From assembly GCA_025465465.1 (NCBI GenBank), contig JAODND010000056.1, positions 1-60,530 of the forward strand: a stretch of 60,530 nt of DNA. Direction: 5' to 3'. The stretch's first letter is position 1; each line of letters opens with the position of its first letter. Below are positions 33,315 through 42,308 of this stretch, piece after piece. Below the pieces are notes generated by a model, which saw only the letters and a list, made by a program, of their open reading frames with translations, searched no databases and was not told the origin of the DNA. A program made the position numbers and the translations under genes. Origin of the DNA: Frankiales bacterium (GTDB lineage Bacteria; Actinomycetota; Actinomycetes; Mycobacteriales; SCTD01).

Positions 33315-35150
33315 TCAGGCGGCCAGCAGCCGCGTGACCTGCTTCCAGTGCCAGCGCACGCCGTAGGGCGTCGGGTGCCCGCCGGCGTTCAGCGCGGCCG
33401 CGATGGAGTGGTGCGACGCGCCGGTCTGGGACATGCCCTCGATGAGCGCACGGGCGTCCGGCGGCACGACACCCAGCCCGACGGCCGGCCTCGCGACCTG
33501 CGGACCCGACACGTGCTGGTCGTGCAACCGGCGTACCTGCTGCGCGGTGCCGTGGGCGCTGAGCGCCCAGGCCGCGTGGGCGCAGTGCACCGTCGCGGGC
33601 AGCTGTGCGAGCTCGTCCTCGAGGGCGATCGCACCGCTGACGTCCCCCGCGGCCCAGCGCGCCGCGGCGAGGTCGGTCCAGACGACGGCGCCTTCGGGGA
33701 CGTCGACGAGCGAGGAGGCCACGGTGTAGCCAGGCCGGAGGGCAGCCGCCATGCCGCGGGCGGCGAGCTCGCGCTCGACGGCGACCCGGTGCTCGACGGA
33801 GGCGAGCAGCACGACGGGAGCGGTGCCCCGCAGTGCCGGCTCGAGCACGTCGACCGCTTGGGACACGAGGTCGTCGGCGACGTGCAGCCCGTGGTGGGTC
33901 GCGGTGGCAGGACGCATCCCGCAGAGCAGCTCGGCCAGCGCGCTCTCGGGGACCGCCGGGCTGAACAGGTGGCCCTGTCCCACGGGGCAGCCGATCTCCT
34001 GGAGCAGCGCGCGCTGCTCCTCGGTCTCGACGCCCTCGGCGATCACGGCGAGCCCGAGGTCGGTGGCCATCGCCACGGTCGCCCTCAGCACGGCGAGCAC
34101 GCGGGCATCGGAGATCCGGCCGACCAGTGACCCGTCGAGCTTCACCGCGGAGAGGGGCAGCTCCAGGAGGTGGCGCAGTCCGGCGCGCCCGGTGCCGTAG
34201 TCGTCGAGGGTGACCTGCACCCCGGCGTCCCGGAGCCGCTGCAGCTCGCGGACGGCCACCGGAGCGTTGCCCGTGACACCTCTCTCGGTGATCTCGAGCG
34301 ACAGCGCCGACGGGTCGATCTGGTGCGCGTCGAGGTCGGCGAGCACGCTGTCGGCCAGTCCGGGTTGGGCCAGCTGCAGCGGCGACACGTTGACACCCAC
34401 CACGACCAGGGGCGCGACCCGGAGGTCGGCGAGCGCGCGCAATGACTCGTGCAGCACATGGCGGCCGACAGCCAGCGTGAGACCGCTCGAGGCGACATCG
34501 GGCAGGAACTCGGCGGGCGGCACCACGCCGCGCTGCGGGTGCTCCCAACGGATCAGCGCCTCGATGCCGATCGGACGTCCGGTGGCGAGCTCGACCATCG
34601 GCTGGAACCAGGTGGCAAGCTCGCCGAGGTCGAGGGCGCGCCGCAGCCGGCGACCTTGACTCGTCGAGGAGCCACTTCCCAACAGGCGGCCGAGCTCGAG
34701 GGCGTTGATCACGCTCTCGCCGAGGGTCTCGAGCGCCTGCACCTGCGCCGCCGTGAACTCTCGCGCCACCCGGTCGACGACGCAGAGCACGCCGAGGGCC
34801 AGACCGTCGCGGCCGATCAGCGGCACCCCCGCATAGGCGCGGGCCGCCGCCCCGGCTCCGTGCCGGCGGTCGGGGAAGCGCGGGTCCTGGCTCGTGTCGG
34901 CCACGACCAGCGGTGCGCTGTTGTCCACGACCCAGGTGCTGAAGGTGCCGGCGCGCGGCACGTCGACCGGGTCGCTGCCGCTGGCGGCGAGGAAGGTCAA
35001 CCGGTCGGACGTCACCACCGAGACGAAGGCGGTCGGCGCATCGCACGCCTGCGCAGCCAGCTCCGCGATCCGGTCGAACCCTGAGCTTGCCTCCAGGGGA
35101 TAGGTGCTCAGCGACTCGAGCCGATCGGTCTCAACGTCCATGTGCATCAC
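33315..35150 (-). CDS. GAF-EAL c-di-GMP phosphodiesterase with MEDS-like and DNA-binding-like tail
   Basis: The 611-residue protein has a GAF domain (about 25-155) and an EAL domain (about 170-410). Key EAL residues are present: Glu197 (IEALIRW), Asn in VGVNVSP, Glu in LEITERG, Asp-Asp in LDDYGTG, Lys in VKLDGS and Glu in IAEGVETEE, so hydrolysis of c-di-GMP is likely. A MEDS-like part (about 420-560) follows. The last 47 residues (SIAAALNAGGHPTP, then RWHWKQVTRLL) resemble the helix motif at the end of serine-recombinase DNA-binding domains. No GGDEF domain is present. The start is the GTG at 35150 or the ATG next to it. Divergent from the GGDEF-EAL gene at 35614. Confidence 0.87.
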   Translation of the reverse strand: MMHMDVETDRLESLSTYPLEASSGFDRIAELAAQACDAPTAFVSVVTSDRLTFLAASGSDPVDVPRAGTFSTWVVDNSAPLVVADTSQDPRFPDRRHGAGAAARAYAGVPLIGRDGLALGVLCVVDRVAREFTAAQVQALETLGESVINALELGRLLGSGSSTSQGRRLRRALDLGELATWFQPMVELATGRPIGIEALIRWEHPQRGVVPPAEFLPDVASSGLTLAVGRHVLHESLRALADLRVAPLVVVGVNVSPLQLAQPGLADSVLADLDAHQIDPSALSLEITERGVTGNAPVAVRELQRLRDAGVQVTLDDYGTGRAGLRHLLELPLSAVKLDGSLVGRISDARVLAVLRATVAMATDLGLAVIAEGVETEEQRALLQEIGCPVGQGHLFSPAVPESALAELLCGMRPATATHHGLHVADDLVSQAVDVLEPALRGTAPVVLLASVEHRVAVERELAARGMAAALRPGYTVASSLVDVPEGAVVWTDLAAARWAAGDVSGAIALEDELAQLPATVHCAHAAWALSAHGTAQQVRRLHDQHVSGPQVARPAVGLGVVPPDARALIEGMSQTGASHHSIAAALNAGGHPTPYGVRWHWKQVTRLLAA

Positions 35151-35613
35151 GGGTGGGTCAACTTCCTTGTCTGCGGATGTCCTCTACGCCATCGGCTGCC
35201 CCCCTCGACCCGGTTGAGCCGATCCACGAAGACCCCCCTAAGGGACTACCTGGACACCAGTCACGCACCACCCATCAAGCCCATCCGTCCCGCCTGAGCG
35301 ACCCAGCCAGGCGGGTCGCCGCTCGAGAACCGACGGAAACCTGTCGCCGGCGACACCACCTCATCGGGCCAGGCCGACCATCCCGAAGGGGTGCGCACAT
35401 CGTGGGACCGGACCGACCCCCGCCGAGCACGACACCTTCTCCACGACACCTCCCGGTGACTGCCGGGGCCCGTGCTCACCGGCGCGGGCCCCCGGCGCTG
35501 CCGGGTGGACACGGGGACGCTTCGGGCCACTTTGACGGCAGTTGCCCTAGTCCCTTTCTCCCATCTCCGCCAAAACCCTCGTGGGAAGCAGGCATGGAGC
35601 CGAGAACCGAAAG
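35151..35613. other. 463-bp divergent spacer between two c-di-GMP genes
   Basis: No gene is apparent. It includes hairpins GCGACCC/GGGTCGC near 35301-35325 and GGGGCCCG/CGGGCCCC (35465-35472 with 35485-35492). Both flanking c-di-GMP genes must be transcribed from here. I looked for a GEMM-type c-di-GMP riboswitch and saw no match. Confidence 0.5.
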
Positions 35614-37881
35614 ATGCCACTCCTTCCGAGACTGCGAGCGCTGACAGCGGCTGCCGCTGTCGTGCTCGTGCTCGTGGTCGTGGCCTTGTTCGTCACCAGC
35701 CAGATCGACACGACTGCCGACGACCTGCTCGAGCTCGTCGCGGCCCTCATCGCAGCTGTCAGCTGCGGTCTCGCCGCCCGCGGGTCGCATGGCCGCCTCC
35801 GGCTCGGATGGACGGCGCTCGCCGGTGCCTGCGCCTTCTGGGGGGCAGGTGAGGCGATCTGGTCGGTCTATGAGCTGATGCTCCATCAGGAGACTCCCTT
35901 CCCGTCGGCAGCAGATGTCGGCTTCCTCGCCTTCCCCGTCGGTGCGATGGCCGCCCTTCTCGTCTTTCCCGCCCGCGCCAGCGGCTCGGACCGCCGGCGC
36001 ATGACGCTCGACGGCCTCACGACCACGACAGCCATCGCCCTGATCTCCTGGTCGACGGCGCTCGGTGCCGTGATCCGGCAAGGGGCTGACTCGACGTTGG
36101 CGTCCGTCGTCGCGGTCGCCTATCCCCTGTCCGACGTCGGCCTGCTCGTCGTCTGCGTCCTGGTGCTCTCCCGCGCCGGTGGCCACCGTGCGGTCCTCGG
36201 CATCGTCGCCAGCGGTCTCGCTCTCATGGCGGTCGCGGACAGTGCGTTCGCCTATGCAGTGGCCCAGAACTCTTATGCCACAGGCGATCTGCTTGACCTC
36301 GGCTGGTACTTCGCCTTCTTCCTGCTGGCCCTCGCGCCGATGGCTCCTGGGGCGCTCGAGAGCACCGCTCACGACGACAGCGCCTCGGTGGCCGGGGGGC
36401 TGCTGCCCTACATCCCGCTGACCGTGGCCGCCGTCGTGGAGATCTCGCGCTATGGCATGGGCCACCGTCCGGGTCTGTTCGAGTCCGTCCTGTGCGGTGT
36501 GCTCATGGCGCTCGTGCTGGTGCGACAGGCCCTCACCGGCCGCGACAACCGGCGGCTCGCACAGAGCCTGACCGAGCGGGAACGCGAGCTCCGCCACCAG
36601 GCCTTCCACGACGGACTCACCGGACTGGCCAACCGAGCCCTGTACGTCGACCGGGTCACCCACGCCCTCAACCTGCACAGCCGTGACGGCCGGCCGCTCA
36701 CCATCTGCTTCCTCGACCTCGACGGGTTCAAGCACGTCAACGACACCCTCGGTCACTCCGCCGGCGACGACCTGCTGGTCCAGGTGTCCGAGCGGTTCTC
36801 CAGCGTCCTGTCCAGCGCCGACACCCTGGCCCGCTTCGGCGGCGACGAGTTTGCCGTGCTGTTCGAAGACTCACCCGAGCCGCTCCGCCTCGCGACCTCG
36901 CTGCTCGAGGCGTTGACGGCACCCTTCACCCTGGCGACCGGCGCGGCGACAGCCTCGGTCAGCATCGGGGTCGCGCGGGTCGGTCGGCACGACAGCACAC
37001 CCACCGTCGACGAGCTGCTCACCCGCGCCGACCTCGCCATGTATGCCGTCAAGCGCCGCGGCAAGTCCGGCGTCCTGCTGCACACGGCGGCGCTCGCGAT
37101 CGAGGACGTCGACCTCGGCCCGCAGCTCGCGCTGGCACTCACCAACCGCGAGGTCCATGTCGCCTACCAGCCGATCGTCGAGCTGGCCACGGGGCGCACC
37201 CACACGCTGGAGGCGCTCGCCCGCTGGTCCCCTCAGGGGATCCCGGTCACCCCGGACCTGTTCATCCCCCTGGCCGAGCGCGCCGGACTGCTCGACGAGC
37301 TGTTCACCCTGGTCCTCGAGGAGTCGTTGTTCCGCCTCGCGTCGTGGACGCCCGGAGTGCGGGTCGCGGTCAACGTCAGTCCCTCGCAGCTCAGGCCCAG
37401 CCTGGTCGCGCAGGTGTCGAACGCCCTGGTCCGCTATGGCATCGAGGGAAGCCGGCTGGTCCTCGAGCTCACCGAGACCGACGGGCTCGCCGACACCGAG
37501 CGCGCCCGCCAGGTCTGCGACGAGTTGCGCGCCCTCGGTGTCCGACTCGCCGTCGACGACTTCGGCAGCGGCTCGTCCACCCTCGCCCGGCTCCGCGACC
37601 TACCCATCGACGAGGTCAAGATCGACCGGAGCTTCATCTCCTGCATCGACCGCGACCCACGCTGCCTGCGCTTCGTGCGTGCCGTGCTCGCGTTCGCCGA
37701 CGAGCTCGGGCTCGTGGTCGTCGCCGAGGGCGTCGAGAAGCGCGAGGAGCGCGAGACCCTCGCCGGCCTCGGCGTCCACCTCGCCCAGGGCCATCTGTTC
37801 TCCTTGCCGCTGCCACCCGAGCAGGTCGCGGACGCGCTGCAGACCGACCCGTCGAGCCAGCAGTCCCGGACCCCAGCCTGA
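35614..37881 (+). CDS. Membrane GGDEF-EAL protein
   Basis: The roughly 755-residue protein has an N-terminal membrane region of eight or nine helices (about 1-300). A GGDEF domain follows with intact GGDEF at residues 409-413 (RFGGDEFAV), then an EAL domain with Glu533 (EALARW), NVSPSQL, ELTETDG, DDFGSGSS, KIDRSF and VAEGVE. Both cyclase and phosphodiesterase sites look intact, so net activity cannot be predicted. The ATG at 35614 sits at the start of the first hydrophobic segment; a GTG at 35581 would add 11 residues. It converges on a small secreted protein gene. Confidence 0.9.
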   Translation: MPLLPRLRALTAAAAVVLVLVVVALFVTSQIDTTADDLLELVAALIAAVSCGLAARGSHGRLRLGWTALAGACAFWGAGEAIWSVYELMLHQETPFPSAADVGFLAFPVGAMAALLVFPARASGSDRRRMTLDGLTTTTAIALISWSTALGAVIRQGADSTLASVVAVAYPLSDVGLLVVCVLVLSRAGGHRAVLGIVASGLALMAVADSAFAYAVAQNSYATGDLLDLGWYFAFFLLALAPMAPGALESTAHDDSASVAGGLLPYIPLTVAAVVEISRYGMGHRPGLFESVLCGVLMALVLVRQALTGRDNRRLAQSLTERERELRHQAFHDGLTGLANRALYVDRVTHALNLHSRDGRPLTICFLDLDGFKHVNDTLGHSAGDDLLVQVSERFSSVLSSADTLARFGGDEFAVLFEDSPEPLRLATSLLEALTAPFTLATGAATASVSIGVARVGRHDSTPTVDELLTRADLAMYAVKRRGKSGVLLHTAALAIEDVDLGPQLALALTNREVHVAYQPIVELATGRTHTLEALARWSPQGIPVTPDLFIPLAERAGLLDELFTLVLEESLFRLASWTPGVRVAVNVSPSQLRPSLVAQVSNALVRYGIEGSRLVLELTETDGLADTERARQVCDELRALGVRLAVDDFGSGSSTLARLRDLPIDEVKIDRSFISCIDRDPRCLRFVRAVLAFADELGLVVVAEGVEKREERETLAGLGVHLAQGHLFSLPLPPEQVADALQTDPSSQQSRTPA

Positions 37882-37895
37882 CCCCGGCGGGTCAG
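37878..37895. terminator. Hairpin containing both stop codons
   Basis: CTGACCC (37878-37884) pairs with GGGTCAG (37889-37895) across CGGC. The + strand TGA (37879-37881) and - strand TGA (37892-37894) are at mirror positions in the stem. A bidirectional terminator is likely. Confidence 0.6.
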
Positions 37896-38176
37896 CCGAC
37901 GTTGACGCAGGGGCCCTTCGAGGTGGGCGTGGGGTCCCAGCAGACCTCGTTGCCGCTCCGGTACGGCACGCCGACGGGCAGCCGCTGACCCACCTCGACG
38001 CTCTTCACCAGGCCGACCGCGACGCACTGCGGCACCTGCAGGCTGACGGTGACGCAGACGCCCTCGCGCCCGAAGGTGACGCTGACGGGCGGCGGGGGCG
38101 GCGCCGCCGAGGCGGCGGCAGGGACCGCGATCCCGCCGGCGGTGACGAGCAGGGCAGCGAGCAGCAGGGGCTTCAT
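37892..38176 (-). CDS. Small secreted protein with four cysteines
   Basis: The 94-residue protein has a clear signal peptide (cleavage near AASA-AP, residue 24) and a short beta-prone domain with four Cys (VCV, QCV, VCW, PCV), suggesting two disulfides. I do not recognise a family. The next gene upstream on this strand is the DUF4242 gene, 42 bp away, so they may be co-transcribed. Confidence 0.65.
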   Translation of the reverse strand: MKPLLLAALLVTAGGIAVPAAASAAPPPPPVSVTFGREGVCVTVSLQVPQCVAVGLVKSVEVGQRLPVGVPYRSGNEVCWDPTPTSKGPCVNVG

Positions 38177-38218
38177 GGCCGGCTGCTTCGACGTGCCCCC
38201 CTCAGGTTCCTGCCCGCT

Positions 38219-38491
38219 TCAGTGGTTGAAATACGGGTCCAGCACCGACACCTGCGTGATGGAGTCAACCGGCAGGCCGGTGTCGGCAGCTGCCTTGCGG
38301 ATCGCCTCGGGCGTCGGGGCGTCATAGATGCAGAACGTGGTGCGCTTGTCGTCGCTGACATAGGAGTGCACCCAGGTCACGCGGTGGTCGAGGTTCTTGT
38401 CGACGACGGCGGCGCAGACCGTCGCGCCCTCGGCGTTCGCGGGGATCGCCAGGCCGCCGTCAAAGGTGCGCTGGACCATGTAACGAGGCAT
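38219..38491 (-). CDS. DUF4242 (SCO4226-like) nickel-binding family protein
   Basis: The 90-residue protein starts MPRYMVQRTFDGGL and continues WVHSYVSDDKRTTFCIYDAPTPEAI (shown in two parts: WVHSYVSDDKRT, FCIYDAPTPEAI), matching DUF4242. The Streptomyces member SCO4226 binds nickel as a ferredoxin-like dimer; metal use here is inferred. The ATG at 38491 follows AGGAG at eight bases. Confidence 0.75.
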   Translation of the reverse strand: MPRYMVQRTFDGGLAIPANAEGATVCAAVVDKNLDHRVTWVHSYVSDDKRTTFCIYDAPTPEAIRKAAADTGLPVDSITQVSVLDPYFNH

Positions 38492-38635
38492 CTCGTCTCC
38501 TGATGTCGGGCCACCGCACCCCGCGGTGGACACGTCTCAGAGCCTGGTACGACGACCGGCACCGGACATCCGCCGAACTGCCCAGATTTCGACGGCGACC
38601 TACCCAGATCGGCCGTGCTGCCGCACCATGTCCCC

Positions 38636-41197
38636 ATGAGTACGGCGGGGGTGCTGCTCGAACGCGAGTCCCAGCTCACCGCGTTGCGCGCCGCCTGGGA
38701 GACCGTGCAGAGCGCGCGGCACGGCGAGCTGGTGCTCCTCCGGGGCGAGGCCGGCTCGGGCAAGACCGCCCTGCTCGACGCTTTCTGCGCCGGCTTGTCG
38801 GCTCCCGTCTGGTCCGGCAGCTGCCATCCCCTGTCGACCCCTCGGCCGCTCGGCCCGTTTGCCGAGGTGGCGGAGCAGGTCGGCGGTGAGCTCGCCGACG
38901 TGGTCGCGGGCGATGCCCGACCTCACGAGGTCGCGGGCGCCCTGGCCCGGCTCGCTGCCGACGGGCCCTCGGTCGTGGTCATCGAGGACGTCCACTGGGC
39001 GGACGACGCGACGCTCGACGTGCTGCGGATGCTGGCCCGGCCGCTGCGTGACCGGGCCCTGCTGGTGGTGGCGAGCTATCGCGACGAGGAGGTCGAGCGG
39101 AGCTCCGCCCTGCAGACCGCTCTCGGTGACCTGTGCGGACCTCGCACCTCCCGGCTGGTCGCCTCACCGTTGTCCCCGACGGCTGTCCGGGCCCTCAGCC
39201 GCGGCACCCGACTCGACGCGGTGGAGCTCCACCGGCTGACCGGCGGCAATGCCTTCTATGTCACCGAGGCGCTCGCGGCACCCGACGACGTGGTGCCGTC
39301 CACCGTCGTCGACGCCGCGCTCACCCGGCTCGCCCGGCTCGACCCGCAGGCGCGTGCCGTCGTGGAGGCCGTCGCGGTCGTGCCACAGCAGGCGGAGCTC
39401 TGGCTCGTCGAGGCCCTCACCGGCGCGGAGCACCTCGACGACGCGGTGGCCGCCGGGGTGCTGATCGCGCACGAGGACGGCGTGACGTTCCGCCACGAGC
39501 TGGCGCGGCTGGCGGTGGAGGGCACGCTTCCGCCGTACCAGCGGGTGGTGCTGCACCGGAAGGCGCTGGCCGCGCTGAGTGCTCGGGGCGGCGCCGACCC
39601 GGCACGGCTGGTCCACCACGCCGAGGCGGCACAAGACCCAGACGCGGTCGTCGTGCATGCCCGGGCCGCAGCGGAGCGGGCCGGCCGGCTCGGTGCCAAG
39701 CGTGAGGCCGCGGCGCACTGGGAGCAGGCGCTGCGGCACGTGTCTGCCGACCAGCCCGTGTTGCGGGCCGACCTGCTGGAGCAGTTCTCCTATGCGGGCT
39801 ATCTCGTCGATCGGATGGACGAGGCCGTGGCGGCACTGGAGGAGGCGCTGGCGATCCGCCGCGAGCACGACGACCGGCTCGGGGAGGGTCGGGTCCTGAA
39901 CAACCTGGCACGCCGGTTGGCGTGCGCCGGCCGTGAGGCGGAGACCCCACCCACCATCACCAAGGCACTGCAGGTGCTCGAACAGCTCCCGCCGAGTGCG
40001 GAGCTGGCCCAGGCCTATGCCGGCATCTCCTACACGCACCTCGATGTCGGCGATGCGGCGGGCACCCACGAGTGGGGACGACGGGCACTGGCGATGGCGG
40101 AGCAGGTCGGCGCGATCGACGTCGTCGTCTATGCGCTCAACACGAGAGGGACCGTCGAGCTGTTCCAGGGACGCGATCCCGAGCTGCTGCTGCGCAGCCT
40201 CGAGCTGGCCCGGGAGCACGGCATCGACGAGGCGGTCGGACGGGCGTTCATGCACCTGTCGGGTGCGTTTGCCGAGCAGCGCCGCCTCGAACAGCTCCCG
40301 ATGGTCGAGGAGGGCGTCGCCGAGTGCGAACGACGCGGCCTCGAGCTCTGGGGCCGCTACATCGCCGTCGACGTCGCCCGGATGCACCTCGAGCTGGGGC
40401 GCTGGGATGACGCGGTCGACGGCCTGACCGACATCCTTGCTTCGCCCGGCAGCGCGAAGCTGCTCCGGCTCGGCGCGCTCGCGGTCACAGCGAAGGTGCG
40501 ACTGCGACGTGGTGACCCGGGCGCCCGCGAGGCGCTCGACCAGGCGACGTCCCTGGCCGCCGGCCACACGCACCTCGAGTGGCGCGCTGTGATCACCCTC
40601 CTCGCGGCCGAGATGGCCTGGTACGACGGGGATTCCGCCGACGACATGGTCCGTCTGACGGAGCAGACGCTCGTGGATGCGCGTCGGCAGGAGCAGCACT
40701 GGCTGGTCGACGAGCTCGTGCGCTGGCGTCGGCTCAGTGGCGTGCCCACCGAGCCCACGACAGGGCACACGCTGTTCGACACTCCGGCACCCGTCGAGCG
40801 CTGGCGCGAGCTGGGGTGTGGCTTCGAGACCGCGTTGGGTCTGCTCGAGAACGGCGAGCCGGTCGAGGCGCTGGCGCTGCTGCAGATGATCGGCGCCAAC
40901 GGCACCGCAGCCCGCGTCGGGAGGGAGCTGCGGCAGCGCGGGGTGCGCGAGCTGCCTCGAGGCCCGCGAACGAGCACCCGGAGCAACCCGGCGCACCTCA
41001 CCGACCGGGAGCTGGACGTCGTGCGACTCGTCGTCGAGGGACTGCCCAACAGCGCCATCGCCGACCGGCTGGTGCTGTCGACGAAGACCGTCGACAAGCA
41101 CGTGTCCGCGGCCCTGCGCAAGCTCGACGTCCGCTCACGGGTCGAGGCGAGAAGCCGCGCCGCTGAGCTCGGCCTGGTCGGGACCGCGCGGACCTAG
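38636..41197 (+). CDS. LuxR-family regulator with ATPase domain (LAL type)
   Basis: The 853-residue protein has an AAA/STAND ATPase at the N-terminus with Walker A GEAGSGKT (about 38-45) and Walker B VVVIEDVHWAD. A TPR-like helical middle (about 330-760) and a C-terminal LuxR HTH (LTDRELDVVRLVVEGLPNS, then STKTVDKHVSAALRKLDVR) follow. LAL regulators respond to small molecules through the helical part and activate transcription. The ATG at 38636 is the first in frame; no strong ribosome site is visible. Its TAG shares CTAG with the stop of the convergent gene at 41194. Confidence 0.9.
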   Translation: MSTAGVLLERESQLTALRAAWETVQSARHGELVLLRGEAGSGKTALLDAFCAGLSAPVWSGSCHPLSTPRPLGPFAEVAEQVGGELADVVAGDARPHEVAGALARLAADGPSVVVIEDVHWADDATLDVLRMLARPLRDRALLVVASYRDEEVERSSALQTALGDLCGPRTSRLVASPLSPTAVRALSRGTRLDAVELHRLTGGNAFYVTEALAAPDDVVPSTVVDAALTRLARLDPQARAVVEAVAVVPQQAELWLVEALTGAEHLDDAVAAGVLIAHEDGVTFRHELARLAVEGTLPPYQRVVLHRKALAALSARGGADPARLVHHAEAAQDPDAVVVHARAAAERAGRLGAKREAAAHWEQALRHVSADQPVLRADLLEQFSYAGYLVDRMDEAVAALEEALAIRREHDDRLGEGRVLNNLARRLACAGREAETPPTITKALQVLEQLPPSAELAQAYAGISYTHLDVGDAAGTHEWGRRALAMAEQVGAIDVVVYALNTRGTVELFQGRDPELLLRSLELAREHGIDEAVGRAFMHLSGAFAEQRRLEQLPMVEEGVAECERRGLELWGRYIAVDVARMHLELGRWDDAVDGLTDILASPGSAKLLRLGALAVTAKVRLRRGDPGAREALDQATSLAAGHTHLEWRAVITLLAAEMAWYDGDSADDMVRLTEQTLVDARRQEQHWLVDELVRWRRLSGVPTEPTTGHTLFDTPAPVERWRELGCGFETALGLLENGEPVEALALLQMIGANGTAARVGRELRQRGVRELPRGPRTSTRSNPAHLTDRELDVVRLVVEGLPNSAIADRLVLSTKTVDKHVSAALRKLDVRSRVEARSRAAELGLVGTART

Positions 41198-41709
41198 CCC
41201 GGCCAGCTGCCGTCGTAGTCCGGCCACGCCACCGGCGGCTCGCCGGCGATCTGTGCGATGAACTGCTCGAGGTACCAGTGCCGGAACCGGACCACCTCGT
41301 CGTCGGCGGCCAGCGTCAGGAGGTGCTGACCGCTGCGGCAGTACTCGTCAGCCTCGTCGAGCATCGTCCCCAGGACGTGCGACGCCTCCGCCGCTGCCGC
41401 AGGCACGTGGAAGACGAGGTCGTCGATGACCGCCCTCCCCGCTGACGCGGCGTCCTCCAGCTCCTGGTCCTGGCGCATGCTGACGCCGGCGAAGTCGGCC
41501 GTGAGGGAGTCGATGAGGCTGATGAGTCGCAGCGGGAGGTGCCGCGGTGCTGCCGTCGGCTCGGCGGCCTCGGCCTCTCCACGCAGGGTCTCGGCGATGA
41601 GCGTCATCTCGCGCTGCAGCTCAGCCGTCTGCTCCTGCGCCTTTGCCCACACCGGGACCGGCAGCTGCAGGAGATGGACCTCGATGAGCGCGTCGCCGCC
41701 GCTGGTCAC
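41194..41709 (-). CDS. Partner protein of the anti-sigma kinase; domain also fused at 9558-12794
   Basis: The 171-residue helical protein ends in EADEYCRSGQHLLTLA, then RFRHWYLEQFIAQIAGE. This closely resembles the middle domain of the HATPase-GAF-PP2C protein (DELDRYAGAARLLTLA, then FRHWYVQALVDQL). In both places the domain directly follows an RsbW-type HATPase, here as a separate gene whose GTG overlaps the kinase stop (GTGA). It is therefore probably a dedicated partner or signal-input module for that kinase. No named family is recognised. Confidence 0.75.
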   Translation of the reverse strand: MTSGGDALIEVHLLQLPVPVWAKAQEQTAELQREMTLIAETLRGEAEAAEPTAAPRHLPLRLISLIDSLTADFAGVSMRQDQELEDAASAGRAVIDDLVFHVPAAAAEASHVLGTMLDEADEYCRSGQHLLTLAADDEVVRFRHWYLEQFIAQIAGEPPVAWPDYDGSWPG

Positions 41710-42203
41710 GCCGCCGACCGCCAGCGGAGGACGGGGTCGGCACGGGGGAAGTCTGTCGGCTCCGCCGTGAGACCGTTCGCGTGCGGCCGATCGGACTCGG
41801 CCAGGTCGGCCCGGCCTCGGCGCTCGTCGGTCTCCCAGGGGATGACGGCCCAGACCGTCTTGCCGCCGTTCTCGTCTGCCTCGGCGCCCCAGGAGTCCGC
41901 CAGCTCGTTGAGGATGCGCAGGCCGCGGCCGGTCGTGGACTCCGCGCTGTAGCTGCGCCGGGCCGGCAGCCGGGGCGAGGTGTCCGTGATCTCCAGCCGC
42001 ACCCCCTCCGGGCACTCCTCGAGCGCGACGGTGAACGACGACCTCGCGTGCAGGACGGCGTTGGTCGCCAGCTCGGAGCTGAGCAGCGTGACCGCCCACG
42101 CGAGGTCGTCGCAACCCCAGTCGGCCAGGACCTGCTTGGCGAACCTCCGGACCTGGGCGATGCTCTCGGGACGACCGTCGAGAGCGTGTTCCGCGCGGCG
42201 CAT
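41706..42203 (-). CDS. RsbW-like ATP-binding anti-sigma/serine kinase
   Basis: The 165-residue protein is an HATPase_c_2 domain with N-box SSELATNAVLHAR, acidic loop EITDTSPRLP and G-box TTGRGLRILNELADSWG. It ends in a polar tail. It probably controls a sigma factor or an anti-sigma antagonist by binding or phosphorylation. The ATG at 42203 is followed in operon by the partner protein at 41194-41709. It is a paralogue of the kinases at 9203-9556 and in the N-terminus of 9558-12794. Confidence 0.85.
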   Translation of the reverse strand: MRRAEHALDGRPESIAQVRRFAKQVLADWGCDDLAWAVTLLSSELATNAVLHARSSFTVALEECPEGVRLEITDTSPRLPARRSYSAESTTGRGLRILNELADSWGAEADENGGKTVWAVIPWETDERRGRADLAESDRPHANGLTAEPTDFPRADPVLRWRSAA

Positions 42204-42261
42204 CGGCGAAGCGTACGGCGGGAACCTCTGCCTCTCCGCACCGGGCTGCCCGGCAACCGAG

Positions 42262-42291
42262 AGGTCCCGCCGGCGCGTGCCGACGGGACCT
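42262..42291 (-). terminator. Strong hairpin after the membrane protein gene
   Basis: AGGTCCCG (42262-42269) pairs with CGGGACCT (42284-42291), with an inner CGGC/GCCG stem. It lies 18 bp beyond the stop of the gene at 42309-42896 in the direction of transcription, before the anti-sigma kinase start. Confidence 0.65.
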
Positions 42292-42308
42292 GCTGGGGTG
42301 CGGTTGGG

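Noticed and set aside
35221..35232. Possible extra copy of the 63-bp element (GATCCACGAAGA)
   Set aside because: It resembles one arm with a mismatch but no complementary arm follows at any fitting distance.
35151..35613. c-di-GMP riboswitch upstream of the GGDEF-EAL gene (also considered at 50270-50416)
   Set aside because: The conserved GEMM core and tetraloop receptor strings are absent; only ordinary GC hairpins are present.
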